Assembly (NCBI GenBank): GCA_905235495.1
Contig: CAJOMK010000120.1
Location: 1-6,409 of the forward strand
DNA length: 6,409 nt
Reading direction: 5' to 3'
Source of the DNA: an uncultured Methanobrevibacter sp.
Lineage (GTDB): Archaea > Methanobacteriota > Methanobacteria > Methanobacteriales > Methanobacteriaceae
Below, one piece after another: positions 4,940 to 6,409 of the stretch. The notes below the pieces were generated by a model. It was not told where the DNA came from, made no database searches, and saw only the letters and a program-made list of their open reading frames with translations. The translations under genes were made by a program, and so were the position numbers. Position 1 is the stretch's first letter. Each line of letters begins with the position of its first letter.

Positions 4940-4981
4940 TTGCGTCAAGAACATATGCGCAGGCAAAATAGGTTTAAACAG
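4862..4981 (+). repeat. four degenerate 30-bp repeats encoding 10-residue units
   Basis: Units start at 4862, 4892, 4922 and 4952 and translate as DMHEQHIKYK, HMHEPRINEK, RLHE-stop-QLRQE and HMRRQNRFKQ; HRLRIRADRA may be a fifth. TGCATGA occurs at exactly 30-base spacing (4866, 4896, 4926). Units 1 and 2 agree at 19 of 30 bases. The array runs from the decayed extension into the N-terminus of the DUF3100 protein. Confidence 0.6.
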
Positions 4982-6331
4982 CATAGGTTAAGAATAAGAG
5001 CAGATAGGGCAATAAAAAGGAGACCTCCATGGAGAGAGTTAAATTTAACTTTTATTGCATTGATTTTAGTTGTTATTTCAATGTCTATTGGGATTATAGA
5101 GATTCAGATTATCGACACCATCAGCTTTTTATTATTGCCTTTGGTATATTCTTTGGTTATGGGTTTGATTCTCTATTTGGCAAAGCCTATTAAGTTTGTT
5201 GGCTCTAAGCAATCTAAGGTAGCTGAAGGGGTTATGGTCTTATTCATCGGAGTTATCATTGTTAAATTGGCTGTTTCAAGTGGTCAAGCCATATCCAGTA
5301 TCTTTCAGGTAGGTCCTGCTTTGCTTTTCCAACTTTTAGGGGATTTAGGTACTCTTATAGCATTGCCTGTTGCTTTGCTTTTAGGTTTTAGAAGGGAAGT
5401 AATTGGTATGGCAAGTTCCATTTGTCGTGAACCTAACTTAGCGGTTATCATTGACAAGTACGGGTTTCATTCTCCAGAGACACGTGGAGTTTTAGCAGTT
5501 TTTGTTATCGGATCCATTCTAGGTACTCCGTTTATCAGTTTTTTAGCGAGCATATGTATTTCAGGATTGCCTATCCATCCATACGCCTTTGCAATGGCAT
5601 CAGGTATAGGGAGTGCAAGTATGAATGCCGCAGCGCTTGCTCCATTGATGCATATGTATCCTTCTATGGCTACTCAATTGGAAGCTTTTGCAGGATGCAG
5701 TAATATTCTTTCATTCTGTTTAGGAATCTATATGTGTATCTATATTTCATTGCCTATTGCAGAAAGATTGTATAAGTGGCTATCTCCTATTTTAGGAAAA
5801 GATGATGAGGAATCCATTGATGATGAGTATGCGATTGAAGGAGTGAAGGATGATAAATATCTTGCCTCAGATGAATTGACTGTCGGTAAACTTAAGAGAT
5901 GGGCTACATTTCTTGTAATATTTTCATTTATCGTAACTATTGGTAATTTTGTAGGTTATAAAACTCCTCTTGCAGATGTATTTATTGGGATGTTGTTGCT
6001 TTCACTGATTACTATTGTAGGAATGTCTCTTGAAAGAATTGTTCCTAGAAATATCCAATCACTTATTTTCATAAGTCTGATTGGAATTTTATTAGCGATT
6101 CCAGGTGTTCCTACATCTGATTTCATAGTTCATTACGTTTCCCAAATAGAATTGATTTCAATCGTTACTGCATTCCTAGGATATGTAGGTATTGCAATCG
6201 GTAACGATTGGAAAGAGTTTATGAAGATTGGTTGGAAGGGGATTATCGTCACATTTATAGTAATTACTGGAACTTACCTCGGTTCTGCAAGTATCGGACA
6301 ATTGACTTTACTTGCTACAGGTATAATTTAA
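4955..6331 (+). CDS. DUF3100 family multi-pass membrane protein
   Basis: From ATG 4955 this is a 458-residue polytopic membrane protein resembling the DUF3100 family, whose function and substrate are unknown. The N-terminus (1-28) is unusually basic, with RRQNRF, RLRIR and KRRPP. Hydrophobic helices follow at about 31-48, 53-75, 90-109, 121-144, 178-201 and 245-268. A charged, acidic loop lies at 281-306 (DDEESIDDEYAIE). More helices lie at about 316-335, 340-358, 368-385, 397-416 and 428-447. The conserved-looking segments LGDLGTLIALPVALLLGFRRE and MASGIGSASMNAAALAPLM, rich in Gly, Ser and Ala, suggest a transporter-like core, which is inference. The start is uncertain. TTG 4940 is the first possible codon after an in-frame TAG and ATG 4955 the first ATG, and neither has a good ribosome binding site. 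The basic N-terminus follows a decayed repeat-bearing extension. U-rich DNA follows the stop. Confidence 0.8.
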   Translation: MRRQNRFKQHRLRIRADRAIKRRPPWRELNLTFIALILVVISMSIGIIEIQIIDTISFLLLPLVYSLVMGLILYLAKPIKFVGSKQSKVAEGVMVLFIGVIIVKLAVSSGQAISSIFQVGPALLFQLLGDLGTLIALPVALLLGFRREVIGMASSICREPNLAVIIDKYGFHSPETRGVLAVFVIGSILGTPFISFLASICISGLPIHPYAFAMASGIGSASMNAAALAPLMHMYPSMATQLEAFAGCSNILSFCLGIYMCIYISLPIAERLYKWLSPILGKDDEESIDDEYAIEGVKDDKYLASDELTVGKLKRWATFLVIFSFIVTIGNFVGYKTPLADVFIGMLLLSLITIVGMSLERIVPRNIQSLIFISLIGILLAIPGVPTSDFIVHYVSQIELISIVTAFLGYVGIAIGNDWKEFMKIGWKGIIVTFIVITGTYLGSASIGQLTLLATGII

Positions 6332-6359
6332 TCAATCTATTTTCGAGGCATTCATTCAT

Positions 6360-6409
6360 TTCTTTTTTTATTTTTTAATTTTCTTAATTTTTTTTTTTTT
6401 TTTTTTTTT
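6360..6409 (+). terminator. U-rich tract after the DUF3100 gene, ending in 22 T
   Basis: T runs of six to seven within 6363-6376 follow the stop by about 30 bases and fit termination. The last 22 bases (6388-6409) are all T and reach the window edge. The length of that final run is unreliable, since assemblies often break in homopolymers. Confidence 0.5.

Noticed and set aside
4862..4981. 30-bp repeats as a CRISPR array
   Set aside because: The units are directly adjacent without spacers, are degenerate, and keep a coding frame.
4690..4984. Overlapping minus-strand open frames opposite the DUF3100 leader
   Set aside because: They are the antisense of AT-rich spacer and of the 30-bp repeats. 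They lack a ribosome binding site and have the hydrophobic composition expected of AT-rich noise.
5017..5190. AAGGAG followed six bases later by ATG 5029, suggesting a start
   Set aside because: ATG 5029 is out of frame with the DUF3100 gene and its frame stops after about 53 codons. The bases are already explained as in-frame codons for KRRPPWREL.

Overview
The window looks like a contig from a formate-using methanogenic archaeon of the Methanobacteriales, most likely Methanobrevibacter or a close relative. The basis is the very AT-rich intergenic DNA, archaeal ribosome binding sites (AGGTGA, GTGAT), TTTATA-type promoter boxes, U-rich gene ends, and two archaea-restricted families (TiaS and a COG1395-type regulator). 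The genus is an inference. The left end cuts a gene and the right end stops inside a run of 22 T, so both ends may be assembly breaks.

Layout from left to right. (1) Positions 2-355 hold the 3' end of a TIM-barrel, aldo/keto-reductase-like gene (+). (2) 487-1317 is fdhD (+), the sulfurtransferase needed to activate formate dehydrogenase. (3) 1438-1869 is a small soluble MTH538/ThsB-type TIR-like protein (+). (4) 2082-1933 (-) is a 49-residue protein with two membrane helices and a clear ribosome binding site. (5) 3146-2163 (-) is a COG1395-type HTH regulator. (6) 3350-4597 (+), divergent from the regulator, is tiaS, the tRNA-Ile2 agmatidine synthetase. (7) 4955-6331 (+) is a multi-pass DUF3100 membrane protein.

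The genes do not form one pathway. The plus-strand genes are separated by U-rich, terminator-like spacers and look mostly monocistronic. FdhD serves energy metabolism and TiaS serves AUA decoding. The TIR-like, regulator and DUF3100 genes have no assigned role from this window.

Three things stand out beyond the gene list. First, an identical 18-bp block containing a 6-4-6 inverted repeat lies at nearly the same distance upstream of both fdhD and the TIR-like gene, which suggests a shared control element. Second, the DUF3100 gene is preceded in frame by a decayed 5' extension built of 30-bp (10-residue) repeats. It is interrupted by TAA and TAG, and a strong ribosome binding site has no start codon at the right distance. 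Third, four GTTAA/TTAAC half-sites lie between the regulator and tiaS and may be an operator.
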